Part shown: positions 1 through 8,849 of the stretch, piece by piece | How the letters are laid out: each line of letters starts with the position of its first letter | Numbering within the stretch: position 1 is the stretch's first letter | From: CAXMMR01 sp963692975 | Lineage (GTDB): Bacteria > Pseudomonadota > Alphaproteobacteria > Acetobacterales > Acetobacteraceae | Reading direction: 5' to 3' | DNA length: 64,000 nt | Assembly (NCBI GenBank): GCA_963692975.2 | Contig: CAXMMR010000029.1 | Span: 124,001-188,000 of the forward strand | Position numbers and translations under genes: made by a program | The notes under the pieces: model-generated | What the model saw: only the letters and a program-made list of their open reading frames with translations | Told to the model about the DNA's origin: nothing | Database searches by the model: none

Positions 1-63
1 CCTTGCGGCGCCGGCGGCCGGTGCGGCGCGAGGATGGCGTGTCCTCGCCGCCATCATCGCCGC
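1..63. other. Window edge, no gene supported
   Basis: Short GC-rich stretch at the window edge. I see no supported gene, although it may hold the downstream sequence of the pilin-like gene that follows on the minus strand. Confidence 0.4.
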
Positions 64-273
64 TCAGCCGCCGTTCAGAACGGCGAGCGCCGTGGTGATC
101 TGCGCGACGCTCTGTTGCAGCGATCCGCCCACCAGGGCGGCCACCTGCATCGCCGAGACGATGCCCGCGACCAGCAGGATCGCCATCTCCAAGCCGGCCG
201 CCGCACGACGGTCAGCCGCGAGCGCGCCGGCCTCGCGTCGGATCAGCGCGGCGGTGAAACGAATGGCCGTCAT
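64..273 (-). CDS. Flp/Fap-type pilin-like small protein
   Basis: A 69-residue protein with a basic N-terminus, the leader-type junction DRRAAAGLEMAILL and one hydrophobic helix, the layout of Flp (type IVb) prepilins. In that family a prepilin peptidase cuts after the Gly and the Glu five residues on aligns subunits; the E in GLE is the candidate. I chose the ATG at 273 because the in-frame TTG four codons upstream lies in the GGGGG stretch that would serve as ribosome binding site. No tad/cpa assembly genes are in the window. A second, more typical Flp pilin lies at 7021-7191. Surface adhesion or secretion is inferred only from the family. Confidence 0.6.
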   Translation of the reverse strand: MTAIRFTAALIRREAGALAADRRAAAGLEMAILLVAGIVSAMQVAALVGGSLQQSVAQITTALAVLNGG

Positions 274-475
274 GAGAGCCCCCAAGGATCGTTAAGCAAG
301 CGTAAACTATCTCATCTAATGAGACAAGCGAGTTCTACAGTAAAGCACTCGTTAAAGTTGCGGCATACACTCGTGCTGCTTTGTCGCTTTTCGCGTCGCT
401 ATCGATCCAGAATTTTCGTTTGACTGCCCAGGCCTGACCGCCGAGCATCCGGCGTCTCATCTGACGAGTGCACGC
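274..475. promoter_or_regulatory. AT-richer divergent intergenic region
   Basis: About 200 bases between the minus-strand pilin and the plus-strand DUF4214-like gene, clearly less GC-rich than both neighbours. It holds a short inverted repeat, TCTCAT...ATGAGA, near 308-322. It probably carries the divergent promoters; I cannot assign -35/-10 boxes with confidence. Confidence 0.3.
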
Positions 476-1153
476 ATGGGGCTGTTCGCCAACCCGCTGA
501 AGCCGAAACGAGCGCCCGAGATGCTGCCCGCCATCACCCGGCGCGAGCTGCAGCACCTCCTGGAGGCGCATGGCTGGGCGCTGTGGAACAACACTCAGCC
601 CTACCTCGAATTCGGCGCCAAGCGCGAGGACGCCGGCGCCCTGCTGATCGGCAAGCTCGACGGCGACCTCAGCTGGGTACCGCGCGACAGCGTCGCCTCC
701 ACCGCCTCGCGGCTGCACATGCCGGTCGTGCTGCTCACCTGCCAAACCCCCAAGATGGCGGTGATCGAGTACATGATCGGTCGCAACTGCTACCTGCTGC
801 GCTACGATGAGCTGCCGATGCTACCCTCGGTGCTGGCGCTGCTGAAGCTCGAGCACGAGCGTCAGCTCGAGCAGATGAAGGCCTCCGCTCAGCCGGTCGC
901 CTATACCTCCAAGGAAGGCGACCTCACCTACAGCAGCGACAACGTCGTCCAGCAGCTGTTCAATGCCCTGCTCGGCCGCGACGCGGCGGAGAAGGACGTC
1001 GCGTTCTACGCCGAGTTCCTGGCCGTCAAACACCGCGCGGACGGCGTCGGACGCCTCACCCGCCTGCTCACCCAATCGGCCGAGTTCAAGGACCGCACCG
1101 CCAGGCAGGCCGCTCCCGCAACCGCCGGCGCCAACGAGGTCGCAGCATCGTGA
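476..1153 (+). CDS. DUF4214-like domain protein, paralogue of 30549-31238
   Basis: A 225-residue protein of unknown function. Residues 1-130 form a soluble mixed domain. Residues about 153-207 match the DUF4214-like pattern: QQLFNALLGR, a D-x-x-FY segment, a Gly-rich turn, then LLTQSAEF. The same C-terminal module ends the protein at 30549-31238, which shares the overall plan (both start M-x-LF), and begins the FkbH-like protein at 18959. No signal peptide or membrane segment is seen. It precedes UDP-galactopyranose mutase on the same strand, 139 bases away. A role in surface polysaccharide handling is inferred from neighbours only. Confidence 0.6.
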   Translation: MGLFANPLKPKRAPEMLPAITRRELQHLLEAHGWALWNNTQPYLEFGAKREDAGALLIGKLDGDLSWVPRDSVASTASRLHMPVVLLTCQTPKMAVIEYMIGRNCYLLRYDELPMLPSVLALLKLEHERQLEQMKASAQPVAYTSKEGDLTYSSDNVVQQLFNALLGRDAAEKDVAFYAEFLAVKHRADGVGRLTRLLTQSAEFKDRTARQAAPATAGANEVAAS

Positions 1154-1292
1154 AAGCCCCGCCCCGGCCGCCTTGACCCATCGCCGGTCAGGACCGGAGC
1201 CACCGCCCCATCTCATCGTCATCATCAGCAGGCCGGCCGCCAGGGCACGCCTGGCCGCCACCCGCGCGGCGTCGCACCGGATAAGCCCCGCC

Positions 1293-2477
1293 ATGCCGAC
1301 CATCCTCGCCTCCAACCCGGCGGCCGCGACGTGCCGCCGGCGCGTGCTCGTCGTCGGCGCCGGGTTCGCCGGCGCCGTCTACGCGCGCACCCTCGCCGAT
1401 CACGGCTATGACGTCGACGTCATCGACCGCCGTCCACACCTGGCCGGCAACGCCTATGACGAGCAGACAGCCACCGGCGTCCGCGTCCACCGCTACGGCC
1501 CGCATCTGTTCCATACCAGCATGGAGCACGTGGTGCGCTGGGTGCGGCGCTTCGGCGAGTTCGTGCCCTACGAGCACCGCGTCGCCGCCCTGCTGCCCCC
1601 CTCACCCGATGAGCGCGCCCGCTTCGCCCCTCTACCCATCAATCGCACCACCGTCAGCCTCGTCTTTAACGTGCCGCTCCCGACCGAGACCGACATGGCG
1701 CACTTCCTCGCCGCCCAGGCAGTGCCGTGCGACGCCCCGCGCAACGCCGCCGAGCATCTCTACAGCCGCATCGGCGCCACGCTCACCGACCTGTTCTTCC
1801 GGCCCTACACGCAGAAAATGTGGGCGCTCGACCTCGAGGACATGGACGCCGCTGTCGTCAACCGCATCCCGCTGCGTCTGGACACCGAAGACCGCTACTT
1901 TCCCGCCGACACCTTCCAGCTCATGCCCCGCCACGGCTTCACCGCGCTGTTCGCCAACATCCTCGACCACGACCGCATCACCGTCTCGCTCGACACCGCC
2001 TTCGCGCACGCACTCGCCCGCGGCTACGACCATTGCTTCAACAGCATGGCCATCGACGAATACTACAACGAGGACTACGGACCGCTGCCGTATCGCTCCA
2101 TCCGCTTCCACCATCGCGAGGAAGCCGGCAGCTACGCCCTTGGCCAAACCTCGGTCGTCAACTTCACCGACGCCCGCGCCTACACCCGCCAGACCGATTG
2201 GAGCCGCCTGCCCGGACACGCCGCCGCCGGCCCGCGCAAGACGATCACCCTCGAGCAACCCTGCGACTACCGCGACAACGCGATGGAACGCTACTACCCG
2301 GTCAAGACCAGCGACGGCCGCAACGACGCCACCTACCGCCGCTACGCCGCCCGCGCCGCCCACGAACCCGCCATGACCTTCATCGGCCGCTGCGGCATGT
2401 ACCAGTACTTGGACATGCATCAGGTGATCAATCAGTCGCTCAAGGGCGCCCTGGATTGGGTTAAGGCAGCGGCTTGA
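1293..2477 (+). CDS. glf: UDP-galactopyranose mutase
   Basis: A flavoenzyme that interconverts UDP-galactopyranose and UDP-galactofuranose, supplying Galf for surface glycans. The 394-residue product has the N-terminal dinucleotide motif GAGFAGA (residues 22-28), a following acidic strand end (DVIDRR), and the family segments GNAYDE, YGPHLFHT and PYTQKMW. The length is normal for bacterial Glf. The frame stays open far upstream, but homology begins only after the ATG at 1293, so I chose that start. A module of the intergenic repeat family begins within a few bases of the stop codon. No Galf transferase is adjacent. Confidence 0.93.
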   Translation: MPTILASNPAAATCRRRVLVVGAGFAGAVYARTLADHGYDVDVIDRRPHLAGNAYDEQTATGVRVHRYGPHLFHTSMEHVVRWVRRFGEFVPYEHRVAALLPPSPDERARFAPLPINRTTVSLVFNVPLPTETDMAHFLAAQAVPCDAPRNAAEHLYSRIGATLTDLFFRPYTQKMWALDLEDMDAAVVNRIPLRLDTEDRYFPADTFQLMPRHGFTALFANILDHDRITVSLDTAFAHALARGYDHCFNSMAIDEYYNEDYGPLPYRSIRFHHREEAGSYALGQTSVVNFTDARAYTRQTDWSRLPGHAAAGPRKTITLEQPCDYRDNAMERYYPVKTSDGRNDATYRRYAARAAHEPAMTFIGRCGMYQYLDMHQVINQSLKGALDWVKAAA

Positions 2478-2479
2478 CA

Positions 2480-2523
2480 GCAAGAAAGCGGTCCTTTTTT
2501 GAAAAAAGGACCAAAAAACTTTT
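2480..2523 (+). repeat. A-type hairpin module, left side
   Basis: Perfect hairpin GGTCCTTTTTT / GAAAAAAGGACC followed by AAAAAACTTTT, starting just after the glf stop. It has an outer-edge CAAGAAAG. It faces the right-side A module at 2736-2784. Confidence 0.85.
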
Positions 2524-2735
2524 ATCCAAAAAGGGTGGGACGATGCTGCGACTGTGCTAGCACCGGCTGAAGTGAGTCCTTTGAAGCGAACTCCGGAAAA
2601 TCTTGCCTATAGGCAAAATTCCCGTAACTTACGGTTTTATAATGCAAAGCTTTGAACCAGTCACCTGTGCCTTGCTGCCGATCCGCGTAATCTTGCGGTA
2701 TTCAGCCCTCAGACTTGTTTTCGCGACAGCCGATC
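2524..2735. repeat. Core of intergenic element, related to 57749-57980
   Basis: No gene is seen. The stretch shares several ordered blocks with the gap at 57749-57980: a CGATGC...GTGCTA block (2541-2564), a near-perfect palindrome with half-site AATCTTGCCTA (2598-2620) and the block AATCTTGCGGTATT (2689-2702). It is AT-richer than the coding DNA. It could be a small mobile or structured element; I do not recognise it. Confidence 0.6.
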
Positions 2736-2784
2736 AAAAGTTTTTTGCTTCTTTTTTTTAAAAAAGAAGCTCTTTCTTCCTCGC
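2736..2784 (-). repeat. A-type hairpin module, right side
   Basis: AAAAGTTTTTTG followed by the AT hairpin GCTTCTTTT...AAAAGAAGC and an outer-edge CTTCC. It is the inverted partner of the module at 2480 and lies next to the 3' end of the minus-strand beta-helix gene. Confidence 0.8.
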
Positions 2785-2794
2785 TGTCTTCGCC

Positions 2795-4309
2795 TCAGCT
2801 TCGCCGCACCACGCCATTCTGCACATAGGCGCCATGGCCGCCCGGCGGCGGGCTGCTCGGCAGCGCGGCGAGAAACTGGGCGAAGCGTGTGCTGGGGTCC
2901 ATAAACACCCCGTTGCCCTCGGTGCCGAACGAGCCGCCGCCATTGGCGTTTTGCACCTCGACGGGTTGCGACGCGGTCACGATGTTGGGCGGCGCGCCGC
3001 CGCTGTCGCCGATGAACACGGCCGGCGCCGGCGGCGTGTGCTTGCCCTGGTTGAAGCGATCGTACCAGATCGCACCGAGGAACAGCTTGTTGTCATTGCC
3101 GGTCACCTGGATGACGCTGCCGTCGATCAGCGCGCAGGAGGCTGACAGCACGAACAGCCGCAAATGCGCGCAGTTCTCCACCTTGATCTGCCCGCCGCCC
3201 GGAAACGTCTTCACACCCGCATGCGGCATGTTGCTGCTTGACGAGATCGACGTGATCGTCGAGGGCCCGGCATTGACGAAGTTGCAATGATCGAACCAAA
3301 CGGCGTAACGAATATGGTCGCCGCTATAGGCGTTGATCACGAACTGGGCGCAGCCCACCGGCTGTTGCACGCAGTGGATGCCGGCACGGGCGCAGAACAC
3401 GAACAGCATGTTGATGAACACGCCGTCGGCGCGGCCGAGCCGGATGGCGTCGTAATTGTTCGCCATGTAGTCGGCGACGTACTGATCGCCGGTGACGAAG
3501 AACCAGCTCTCGAGCTGGTCGATGCGGCAGACGTCGAGCGCGGTCTCGACGTAGACCATGGTGTCGTAGCATTGACCTTTCATGTAGCCGATGTTGAGCC
3601 GACCGACCTGGTAGCTGTGGATCCCGCGGGTGACGTTGCAGAAATAGATGTTGTGGAACTCGACGCCGCCGGCGAGCTGATCGAGCGTGAAGACGAACGG
3701 GTAGTCGGTCGGCGCCCAGCCCGGCTTGCTTGACGGCTGGATTTGGTAGACCGCGAGGTCCCGAAAGGCCGTGCCCCGCGTCTCATTGCCCTTCAGATTG
3801 GTCACCGTAAAGGGTTTGAAGTTCGCCGTGTTCATCACCAGCCAGGTGCCGCCCGAAGGCCCGGGCGATTCGCCGTAGCCCTGCCCCTGGATCTCGACAT
3901 AGGCGCGAGTGATGCTGATCGGCGAGGCGAGCCGGTAGTGCTTGGCGCCAAGCAGGATGCGCCCGCCGGCATCGCCCAGTGCGTTGATCGCCGCCTGGAA
4001 CGCCGGCGCGTCGTCGGCCCGCCCGTCTCCCTTGGCGCCGAACTCCTCGATCGAGATCCCGCCATCGAAGCGCCCCGGCACTGGCGCGGCTGCTGTGCGG
4101 ATCGGCGGCGGCTCGGCCCGCCCGACGATCGGCAGCATCGCCAGCCCCGCCGCCCCGGCCAGCCCTGGCGCCAGCCACGCCCGGCGCGAGGGCATGGACG
4201 GCATCAACTGAGCCGGCGGCGCGAGCAGCCGCCGCGGCGAGCCCCCGTTGGCATTGGGCGCGGCGTTGCCGCGACGAAGGCGGCGGGTCAGGCGTGACAG
4301 CAGCGTCAT
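2795..4309 (-). CDS. Exported right-handed beta-helix protein (pectate-lyase-3 superfamily)
   Basis: A 504-residue protein. After a basic N-terminus the sequence MPSRRAWLAPGLAG is a Tat-like signal (twin Arg, hydrophobic stretch, then GRAEP), so export is likely. The mature part opens with SIEEFGAKGDGRADD..AFQAAINA, the hallmark of the pectate-lyase-3/glycosyl hydrolase 28-like beta-helix start, followed by repeats rich in short Val/Ile/Asn strands. Family members cleave or modify polysaccharides, but no catalytic set is obvious. I used the ATG at 4309; ATGs at 4204 or 4195 would start directly at the Tat signal and are equally possible. The nearby glycan genes fit a role in exopolysaccharide turnover. 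Confidence 0.75.
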   Translation of the reverse strand: MTLLSRLTRRLRRGNAAPNANGGSPRRLLAPPAQLMPSMPSRRAWLAPGLAGAAGLAMLPIVGRAEPPPIRTAAAPVPGRFDGGISIEEFGAKGDGRADDAPAFQAAINALGDAGGRILLGAKHYRLASPISITRAYVEIQGQGYGESPGPSGGTWLVMNTANFKPFTVTNLKGNETRGTAFRDLAVYQIQPSSKPGWAPTDYPFVFTLDQLAGGVEFHNIYFCNVTRGIHSYQVGRLNIGYMKGQCYDTMVYVETALDVCRIDQLESWFFVTGDQYVADYMANNYDAIRLGRADGVFINMLFVFCARAGIHCVQQPVGCAQFVINAYSGDHIRYAVWFDHCNFVNAGPSTITSISSSSNMPHAGVKTFPGGGQIKVENCAHLRLFVLSASCALIDGSVIQVTGNDNKLFLGAIWYDRFNQGKHTPPAPAVFIGDSGGAPPNIVTASQPVEVQNANGGGSFGTEGNGVFMDPSTRFAQFLAALPSSPPPGGHGAYVQNGVVRRS

Positions 4310-4396
4310 GGTCAGGCGGTTCTCCGATCTGCACCGCCGTAACGCCTTGGCACGGTGGATGGACCAGGTCTCGACGGTGCTATCGGTTCGCGGCCT

Positions 4397-4444
4397 CAAG
4401 AAAACGGTCCTTTTTTGGAAAAAAAAGACCAAAAAACCTTTTTT
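4397..4444 (+). repeat. A-type hairpin module, left side
   Basis: GGTCCTTTTTT...AAAAAAGACC then AAAAAACC, with a CAAG outer edge. It lies upstream of the beta-helix gene and is paired with the inverted module at 4500-4538 about 55 bases away. Confidence 0.8.
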
Positions 4445-4499
4445 CCTGGCCGTCGTCAGCCAGGTGCGTCTTGAGCCAGTCCGCTCGGCAAATAGGGAT

Positions 4500-4538
4500 A
4501 AAAGTTTTTTGCGTCTTCTTTTCAAAAAAGACGGCCTC
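4500..4538 (-). repeat. A-type hairpin module, right side
   Basis: AAAAGTTTTTTG followed by a variant stem CGTCTTCTTTT...AAAAAGACG. The outer end touches the stop codon of the NUDIX gene. Confidence 0.8.
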
Positions 4539-5171
4539 CTACTTCGGCTCGAGCGGCAGGTCCGCGCCGATGACCCCGGCCAGCGAGGCCTGTGCCGCAT
4601 CGCGCCGGCCAACATGCTGGGTGAACAGCGGCACCCCCTCACGCAGCCGCCCCCGCCCCAGCGCCGCGAGCACGTCGCGATATACCTGGTGGCTGGGGTA
4701 GAGGTCGTCCGGCGCCTCGCGAAACCACCGCAGGTCGCCAGCCGCCGGCGCCGCGCTTTCGGTCAACACCATGCGTGCCGGCCGGCCGAGCAGCGTCGCC
4801 CGATAGCACAACGACAGCGAATGGCCCCGGTCGTCAAAAATCTGGACAACCGCGACCGGCCCCGCCGCGCATCGCACGGCACAGCCGAGCTCACTCTCGG
4901 CGCAGGCCTCGATGCGATGCGCCACCTCCTCGCGGTGGCGGATGATGCTGCCCGGCACGTGCCAGCCCTGGCCGAATGCGTCGTCCCGCCAGGCGAGCAA
5001 CACGCCGCGCGCCTCGTCATGCACCAGCAGGTCGACGTTGGGCGTCGCCATAATCTCGGTGACGAAACGGAACAACGGCCATGGCAGCTCCGCTCCGCTC
5101 CCGGCGAGCCGTCCGAGCAGGCCCTCCAGCGTCCCCAGCTCCGCCTCGCTCAGCGTGCCCTTGTCGGTCAT
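4539..5171 (-). CDS. NUDIX hydrolase, GDP-mannose mannosyl hydrolase-like
   Basis: A 210-residue protein with a NUDIX fold around residues 45-130. The box reads GSIIRHREEV..A.RI...ESELG (74-96), with the shorter, Glu-poor form typical of GDP-mannose mannosyl hydrolases, which release the sugar rather than split the diphosphate. The strand before it (VDLLVHDEARGVLLAWR) and the following GHSLSLCYRA also fit. The substrate is inferred. The ATG at 5171 has GGAG a few bases upstream; longer frames lack homology. C-terminal residues about 165-210 are extra. It sits among surface-sugar genes, consistent with nucleotide-sugar control. Confidence 0.75.
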   Translation of the reverse strand: MTDKGTLSEAELGTLEGLLGRLAGSGAELPWPLFRFVTEIMATPNVDLLVHDEARGVLLAWRDDAFGQGWHVPGSIIRHREEVAHRIEACAESELGCAVRCAAGPVAVVQIFDDRGHSLSLCYRATLLGRPARMVLTESAAPAAGDLRWFREAPDDLYPSHQVYRDVLAALGRGRLREGVPLFTQHVGRRDAAQASLAGVIGADLPLEPK

Positions 5172-5336
5172 CGTCGCTCGCTCCTGTTGCCGGCAAGCAG
5201 CACGCGCCCTTGACCGCACACGCGAGCGTGCTGCGCATGACGGCCGGCGGCCCTTGGATCCCGGCCGATCGGCTCTGATGTTAGGCGATGAGGCGGTCGA
5301 CAGCGATGCCGCGTCATCCGCACCATCGGAGACGCC

Positions 5337-5645
5337 ATGTCCCGCCTGCCGCTCGTCAACGTCGCGCCAACGCGAGCAGTACGACCGCTTCCCGTCCTAT
5401 CTCACGCGCGCGCTGCTCATCGTCGAGCCACAGCTCGCGGCCGCGCTGCCCAACCTTGCCAACGCCCTGCGCGCCTCAAGCCTAGACGCCAGGCTACGCG
5501 AGAGCGCCATCCTGCGCGTCGCCGCGCCCAGCCAAAGCGCTTACGAGCGCACGCAGCATCTCGGTCAGGCCGGCACGGTCGGGTGGAGCGAGGCCGACAT
5601 CGCGGCGAGCGGCTCGCGGCCTTCCTGGCGCAGACCAACCGGTGA
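5337..5645 (+). pseudogene. Decayed carboxymuconolactone decarboxylase-family gene
   Basis: The start reads MSRLPLVNVA in one frame. The frame with REQYDRFPSYLTRALL, then LDARLRESAILRVAA and SAYERTQHLGQA, follows after a shift, and a third frame ends in ERLAAFLAQTNR and a stop. These segments in this order are the core of the AhpD/carboxymuconolactone decarboxylase family (small alpha-helical proteins), so I read one ancestral gene broken by two frameshifts and shortened. The Cys pair of AhpD is absent. A sequencing error could explain a shift, but two make decay more likely. Confidence 0.6.
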
Positions 5646-5653
5646 TCAGCCGC

Positions 5654-6769
5654 TCAGACTGCGGCGTCCTTCCAAAGCGCCCGCGCGCGCGGCACGACCA
5701 GCGCCCACTCGTCCATCTCGGCGCTGATCGCCAGCAGCCGTGGCGTCAGCCGGCTGAGCCATGCCCGGATCAGCCGCTCGCCGGCCCACTGCACGCTGCC
5801 TACCGGATGATCGGCATCCGCCACCCCGATCCACAGCAGCGTCGGCTGGCCATGCCGCCCAAGTGCCGCCTGCAGTCGCGCGATCTGTGCCGGCGCCGTC
5901 GGCTCGCCCTCGTCCGTCACCACCAGCAGCTTGGCATTGTCCTCGACCACCTCGAGCAGCTTGCGCGCAAGAAACGGCAGTCGGCTGCGCCACTGCCGGC
6001 CCAGCGCTGCCGGATCGGCCTGCCCCTCATGCACCCAGCTATGCCACTCGAAGCCGTAGCTGCGATCCCGCACGACGTATTCCCGGCTGGTTGGATCCAG
6101 CGCTACGTCGATCCGCTCCGCCTCGCCGAACCCGGCAAACCCGTCATCGAGCCCGCGCACCACGCTGTCGAGCGGGCTGTAGCCGAAGCGCAGCAGGCTC
6201 AGCGGCTCGGCGCCGTATTGGCGCTGCACCATGCCGAGCTCGCAATTACAGCCCAGGCTTTCGCACTCCATCAGGGCAGCCTGCAACGCCTCCGCGTCGC
6301 CGCCCGCGGCCGCGGCCGGCCTGCTCGCCGCCCCGGCCGGTATCGACAATAACGACAGCCGAACAGCCTCGAAGGCCAGCGAAAGCTGTCGATCGTCGGC
6401 GGTCGGCGGGTCGGCGTCGCAAGGCCGTGTGGCGTCAGGGTGCTCCAGGATGAGGATCATCGTCGCCGGGCCGCCGATCAGCGTCCACGGCAGCCAGCAA
6501 TCCAGCACGCCGGGCTCGCGCACCACGAAGCGACCCACGACCTGCCCATTGACGCTGAGCCCCAGCCGCATGAACGAGCGTCCCGCCGGCAGAAATGGCC
6601 GCACCCGCAGTTGCAGCCGGTAATCGCCCGCCGGGCTCGGCCGCGGCAAGATGATCGTGCTCTCGGAGCCGAGCGTCCAGGTGAGCTCCGCTTCGGGATA
6701 CGACCAACCAGTGCCCTGATAGGACACGCTCGACCCGGCCGCGAAGGACATGATCAACTCGCCGTCCAT
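5654..6769 (-). CDS. DUF1796-like (putative papain-like Cys peptidase) protein with N-terminal beta-sandwich
   Basis: A 371-residue protein of two parts. Residues 1-135 hold a beta-rich domain opening with a GxGWxxPE pattern, met as an accessory domain in surface-glycan enzymes. From residue 168 comes CESLGCNCELGMVQRQYG followed by EPLSLLRFG, which resembles the DUF1796/putative papain-like cysteine peptidase group found in polysaccharide loci. The invariant Cys of that group is in the SLG-x-N-C stretch; activity is unproven. The ATG at 6769 has GGGAG six bases upstream. No membrane segments. Probably cytosolic and linked to glycan modification, on context only. Confidence 0.55.
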   Translation of the reverse strand: MDGELIMSFAAGSSVSYQGTGWSYPEAELTWTLGSESTIILPRPSPAGDYRLQLRVRPFLPAGRSFMRLGLSVNGQVVGRFVVREPGVLDCWLPWTLIGGPATMILILEHPDATRPCDADPPTADDRQLSLAFEAVRLSLLSIPAGAASRPAAAAGGDAEALQAALMECESLGCNCELGMVQRQYGAEPLSLLRFGYSPLDSVVRGLDDGFAGFGEAERIDVALDPTSREYVVRDRSYGFEWHSWVHEGQADPAALGRQWRSRLPFLARKLLEVVEDNAKLLVVTDEGEPTAPAQIARLQAALGRHGQPTLLWIGVADADHPVGSVQWAGERLIRAWLSRLTPRLLAISAEMDEWALVVPRARALWKDAAV

Positions 6770-7020
6770 CCCTGTCTCCCGGCCGGTCGCGCGTCATCTC
6801 AAAATTGCGCAGCAGCCTTATCAAACTTGACCCGGGCCGGCGAGGCAAGAGCGACGACACCGCATCCATCGGCGGCGCCGCTGCTCAGGAATACTCAGTG
6901 TACGAACGTGTACGCCGACGACGATGGTCTGACGACAAACCATCGATCCGATTGCAACCCCGATCGCCGGCCGCGGGCTCGTCCAGCCCCGAACCTTCAC
7001 CCGGCCCACCGGGCAGCCCG
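6770..7020. other. Intergenic, no gene supported
   Basis: About 250 bases between two minus-strand genes, with an AT-richer middle (6880-6960) that may hold the promoter of the DUF1796-like gene. I see no convincing small gene or hairpin module. Confidence 0.4.
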
Positions 7021-7191
7021 CTAGAGGTGCACCGACACGGTCGAGAACACCACCGTCAGGCTATGTGCCAGCGTCGAGAGCGAGCCGATGAGCGCCACTC
7101 CGATCAGCCCCGCCATCAACGCATATTCCAGCGCCGTGACGCCGCTCCGATCCCGCCGAAGCTCGCGCACCCACCGTGTCACGATTGGCAA
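7021..7191 (-). CDS. Flp family type IVb pilin
   Basis: A 56-residue prepilin. The motif RRDRSGVTALEYALMAGLIG is the classic Flp leader junction: cleavage after the Gly, Glu at +5 and Tyr at +6 of the mature form, then one hydrophobic helix. The start is a TTG at 7191 placed behind GGAGGTGG; a GTG at 7224 would add 11 residues without homology. It stands alone, without prepilin peptidase or tad assembly genes, which must be elsewhere if the pilin is used. It follows livF on the same strand. Confidence 0.8.
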   Translation of the reverse strand: MPIVTRWVRELRRDRSGVTALEYALMAGLIGVALIGSLSTLAHSLTVVFSTVSVHL

Positions 7192-7321
7192 AACCACCTC
7201 CACCCGCCCCAAGGCGCCAGCCACGTCGACACGCTCACCAGATGTCCACCTGCCACCGCCGCTCGCAGCATCGCACCGGCAGATTAAGGATCTGCTAACG
7301 CTGCGCCGCTCCGACGAGCCG

Positions 7322-8055
<734 letters not shown>

Positions 8056-8059
<4 letters not shown>

Positions 8060-8847
8060 GCCTCGACCCCGAGATAGGCCGCGATCACCGCCGGGTCCGC
8101 CCGCACCGCCGCCGGGCTGCCCGCCGCGATCCGCCGCCCATGATCGAGCACCACCACGTGGTCCGACACCCGCATCACCACGCCCATGTCGTGCTCGATC
8201 AGCAGAATGGCGCAGCCCTCGGCCCGAATCTCGGCCAGCAAACTCCGCAGCGCCTCGCTCTCCCGCGGGTTCAGCCCCGCCGCCGGCTCGTCGAGGCATA
8301 GCAGGCGCGGCCCGGTGCACATCGCCCGCGCGATCTCCAACCGGCGCTGGTCGCCATACGACAGCGCCCCCGCCGGCAGGTCGGCCGAGCCCACCAGCTC
8401 CACCCGCTCAAGCCAGCCGCGCGCCCGCTCCACCGCCGCACGCTCCGCCCGGGCAAACCCCGGCGTGCCCAGCAGCGCCAGCACGCCGAAGCCGCCTGCC
8501 CGCGACAGCGCCACATGCTGCGCCACCACCAGGTTCTCGAGCGCCGTCATCCCGGCGAACAGCCGAATGTTCTGAAACGTCCGCGCAATCCCGGCCTGCG
8601 CGATGCGGAATCCCGCCATCCGCTCCAGCCGCCGCTCCTGCCCCGGTCCGAGCTCGGGCGGCGCAAACCGCAGCGAGCCCGCGCTCGGCCGGTAGAACCC
8701 CGTGATGCAGTTGAACAGCGTCGTCTTGCCCGCCCCGTTCGGCCCGATCACCGCCGTGATCCGCCCCGCCGCGACCCCGAACGACACGTCGTCGACCGCG
8801 AGCAAGCCTCCAAAGCGCATGCTGAGCCCATCGACGGCCAGCAGCAC
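8056..8847 (-). CDS. livG: Branched-chain amino-acid ABC transporter ATPase LivG
   Basis: First ATP-binding subunit of the LIV-type importer, 263 residues. Walker A GPNGAGKT, Q-loop in ARTFQNIRLF, signature LSYGDQRR (the LivG variant), Walker B LLCLDEP with the family segment AAGLNPRE, H-loop LLIEHDM. It lies 2 bases downstream of livM and overlaps livF by four bases, so the genes are almost certainly co-translated. Confidence 0.94.
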
Positions 8848-8849
8848 GC

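Noticed and set aside
2480..2523. A-type modules as plain intrinsic terminators
   Set aside because: They also occur upstream of genes and inside purQ, in fixed gap orientation rather than gene orientation; the stems are A-U rich and not followed by a U-run on the transcribed strand.
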